Shown: positions 62,625 to 64,000 of the stretch, piece by piece
Numbering within the stretch: the stretch's first letter is position 1
How the letters are laid out: each line of letters begins with the position of its first letter
Assembly (NCBI RefSeq): GCF_000717995.1
Contig: NZ_JODM01000022.1
Span: 1 to 64,000 of the forward strand
Source of the DNA: Streptomyces violaceorubidus
Lineage (GTDB): Bacteria; Actinomycetota; Actinomycetes; Streptomycetales; Streptomycetaceae
Length of the DNA: 64,000 nt
Reading direction: 5' to 3'
Notes under the pieces: model-generated
Database searches by the model: none
Seen by the model: the letters and a program-made list of their open reading frames with translations, nothing else
What the model was told of the DNA's origin: nothing
Position numbers and translations under genes: made by a program

Positions 62625-63369
62625 TTCTGGTGACCCTCAGGTGTGAAGCGCGGGCCAGTTCGGCGAACAACGCCGCGTCTGTCACCGCTGCCGCGTTCGG
62701 GTCGTTGTTGAAGTAGGCGTAGACGTCGCTCGTGTCCGGCCAGGTGGTCGCGATGCGGTCGATCCACGTGGCCAGGGAGCGGCGGCCGTAGTGCGGCCAG
62801 GGGGTGGCGCGGCCCTCGTGGAAGCGGACGTAGCCCCAGTCGGCGGTGCGCCACAGCGGCGTGGCCGGGCGGGCGCGGACGTCCGCCCAGCACAGGGCCG
62901 CGCGCCGGGAGGCGAGGACCTCGCGGACCTCGGGCGTCCACCACGAGGCGTGCCGGGGTTCCACCGAGACCCGGGTGCCGGGCGGGAAGCAGGCCAGGCA
63001 GGTGTCCAGGAGGTCCGGGTCGGCGCGCAGGGTCGGCGGCAGTTGCAGCAGGACGGGGCCGAGGCGGTCGCCCAGGCCGGCCGCGTGGGTCATCAGGCGG
63101 TCGACCGGTTCCGCCGGGTCGCGCAGGCGCTTGATGTGCGTCAGGTAGCGGCTCGCCTTGACCGCGACCGTGAAGTCCCGCGGCACCCGCTCGCGCCATG
63201 CCGCGAAGGTCTCCCGGGCCGGCAGGCGGTAGAAGGCGTTGTTGACCTCGACCGTCGCGAAGGCGGCCGCGTAGTGCTCCAGCCAGAGCCGGACGGGCAG
63301 ACCGGGCGGGTAGAGGGCCTCCCGCCAGTCCCGGTACTGCCAGCCCGACGTGCCGACGAACAGGGTCAT
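62599..63369 (-). CDS. DUF72 family protein
   Basis: The 256-aa TIM-barrel-like protein starts at ATG 63369; the open frame extends upstream but the family begins TLFVGTSGWQYRDWREALYP. Further DUF72 signatures are FATVEVNNAFYRLP, FTVAVKASRYLTHIKRL, LGPVLLQLPP, VSVEPRHASWW and DVYAYFNNDPNAAAVTDA. The barrel has conserved charged residues like those of metal-dependent isomerases or endonucleases, but no activity is established. The last codons run through the repeat hairpin at 62606-62624. The next gene upstream on this strand is the AAA ATPase, 20 bp away. Confidence 0.92.
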   Translation of the reverse strand: MTLFVGTSGWQYRDWREALYPPGLPVRLWLEHYAAAFATVEVNNAFYRLPARETFAAWRERVPRDFTVAVKASRYLTHIKRLRDPAEPVDRLMTHAAGLGDRLGPVLLQLPPTLRADPDLLDTCLACFPPGTRVSVEPRHASWWTPEVREVLASRRAALCWADVRARPATPLWRTADWGYVRFHEGRATPWPHYGRRSLATWIDRIATTWPDTSDVYAYFNNDPNAAAVTDAALFAELARASHLRVTRTRPEGARD

Positions 63370-63389
63370 ACCCCCATCAAAGCACCGGG

Positions 63390-64000
63390 CTACAGGTACA
63401 GCCCGGCGTCCGCGCCCGCCCGCGGTTCCGGCAGCGCGGTCGGCGAGGTGCCCCGGCGCAGCGCGTACAGCTCCGCCAGGGTGGCGCCCTCGCGGGCGAT
63501 CCCTTCCTCCGTGCCGAGCCAGTCCACCGCCTCCCGCCGGGTCAGCGGGCCGACCTCGATGCGGGCCAGGCAGCGGCCGGGGCGGACGACGGCGGGGTGC
63601 AGCCGCTCCAGGTCCTCGTTGGTGGTGACGCCCACCAGGACGTTGCGGCCCTGGCCGAGGAGCCCGTCGGTGAGATTCAGCAGACGGGAGAGCGCCTGGC
63701 CCGCCGTGTGCTTGGCCTCGCCCCGGATCAGCTCGTCGCAGTCCTCCAGCAGCAGCAGCCGCCAGCGGCCCTTGCCCGCCGCGTCCTCCTCGCCGATGGC
63801 GATGTCCATCAGATAGCCGACGTCGGAGAAGAGCCGCTCCGGGTCGAGTACGCAGTCCACCTGGCACCAGTCCCGCCAGGAACGGGCCAGCGTGCGCAGT
63901 GCCGAGGTCTTGCCGGTGCCCGGCGGCCCGTGCAGGAGCAGCAGCCGGCCCGCGATGTCCTCCGGCGTCGTCTTCATCAGGCCGTCCATCGCCTCCGCGA
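63390..64000 (-). CDS. AAA family ATPase, N-terminus beyond the window
   Basis: At least 203 aa are visible and the frame is open to the edge, so the start lies outside. Walker A is LLLHGPPGTGKTSALRTLA, Walker B is RLLLLEDCDELI, sensor 1 is VGVTTNEDLERLHPAVVRPG (an arginine-finger-type R is present). A short helical lid ends the protein. The combination matches the actinobacterial DUF5925-AAA proteins, whose unseen N-terminal domain is of unknown function. Spacing of 20 bp suggests an operon with the DUF72 gene. Confidence 0.9.
   Translation of the reverse strand, partial: AEAMDGLMKTTPEDIAGRLLLLHGPPGTGKTSALRTLARSWRDWCQVDCVLDPERLFSDVGYLMDIAIGEEDAAGKGRWRLLLLEDCDELIRGEAKHTAGQALSRLLNLTDGLLGQGRNVLVGVTTNEDLERLHPAVVRPGRCLARIEVGPLTRREAVDWLGTEEGIAREGATLAELYALRRGTSPTALPEPRAGADAGLYL

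Overview
The window is high-GC actinobacterial chromosome, almost certainly Streptomyces. The signs are GC-saturated third codon positions, many GTG and TTG starts, leaderless genes with TAGCGT-type -10 boxes directly before the start codon, LAXTG sortase signals, streptogrisin proteases and a SepF-like (Sfl) protein. Gene content and order look like the S. coelicolor group. It opens with the 3' part of a 5S rRNA, so a ribosomal RNA operon lies just upstream, and it ends inside an AAA ATPase gene. No prophage, integrase, CRISPR array or tRNA was seen.

From 0.2 to 36.8 kb the layout follows a conserved actinobacterial core that is also found in Mycobacterium: TPR protein, HAD phosphatase, small protein, tlyA, nadK, recN, pyrG, ADP-ribose-type NUDIX hydrolase, ParA-like ATPase, scpA, scpB, rluB, cmk, der. 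Streptomyces has added blocks to it: a DUF1015 protein, an iron-box-controlled siderophore ABC transporter (4.65-7.6 kb), a glycosyltransferase, a PucR regulator and a GH15 hydrolase (12.2-16.9 kb), an NB-ARC/TPR-like ATPase, alanine dehydrogenase, a tyrosine-branch pair (chorismate mutase, prephenate dehydrogenase) and an NrtR / ADP-ribosylglycohydrolase / nucleotidyltransferase block at 28.4-31.6 kb. The last of these is the best candidate for a little-described system. A short MITE-like element sits between tyrA and cmk.

From 36.8 to 49.2 kb the content is more lineage-specific: small hypothetical proteins, an I78-type protease inhibitor, a PAP2 phosphatase, a PIG-V-like membrane glycosyltransferase, a DHA2 drug exporter, a glutaryl-CoA-dehydrogenase-like enzyme, SflA, and a DUF5685 protein with a 23-cysteine tail. 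A decayed patch at 47.6-49.2 kb holds a frameshifted small lipoprotein, the tail of a luciferase-like monooxygenase and a frameshifted DUF1684 gene.

From 49.4 to 64 kb there are two tandem streptogrisin-type secreted proteases, a membrane protein, and a mutasome pair (dnaE2 plus a Y-family polymerase lacking its catalytic acids) behind a perfect LexA box. After these come a sortase-anchored lytic polysaccharide monooxygenase, acetyltransferases, a methyltransferase behind two motifs resembling the RecA-independent (PafBC) DNA-damage promoter, a DUF402 protein, a YtrA-type GntR regulator, a DUF72 protein and the partial AAA ATPase.
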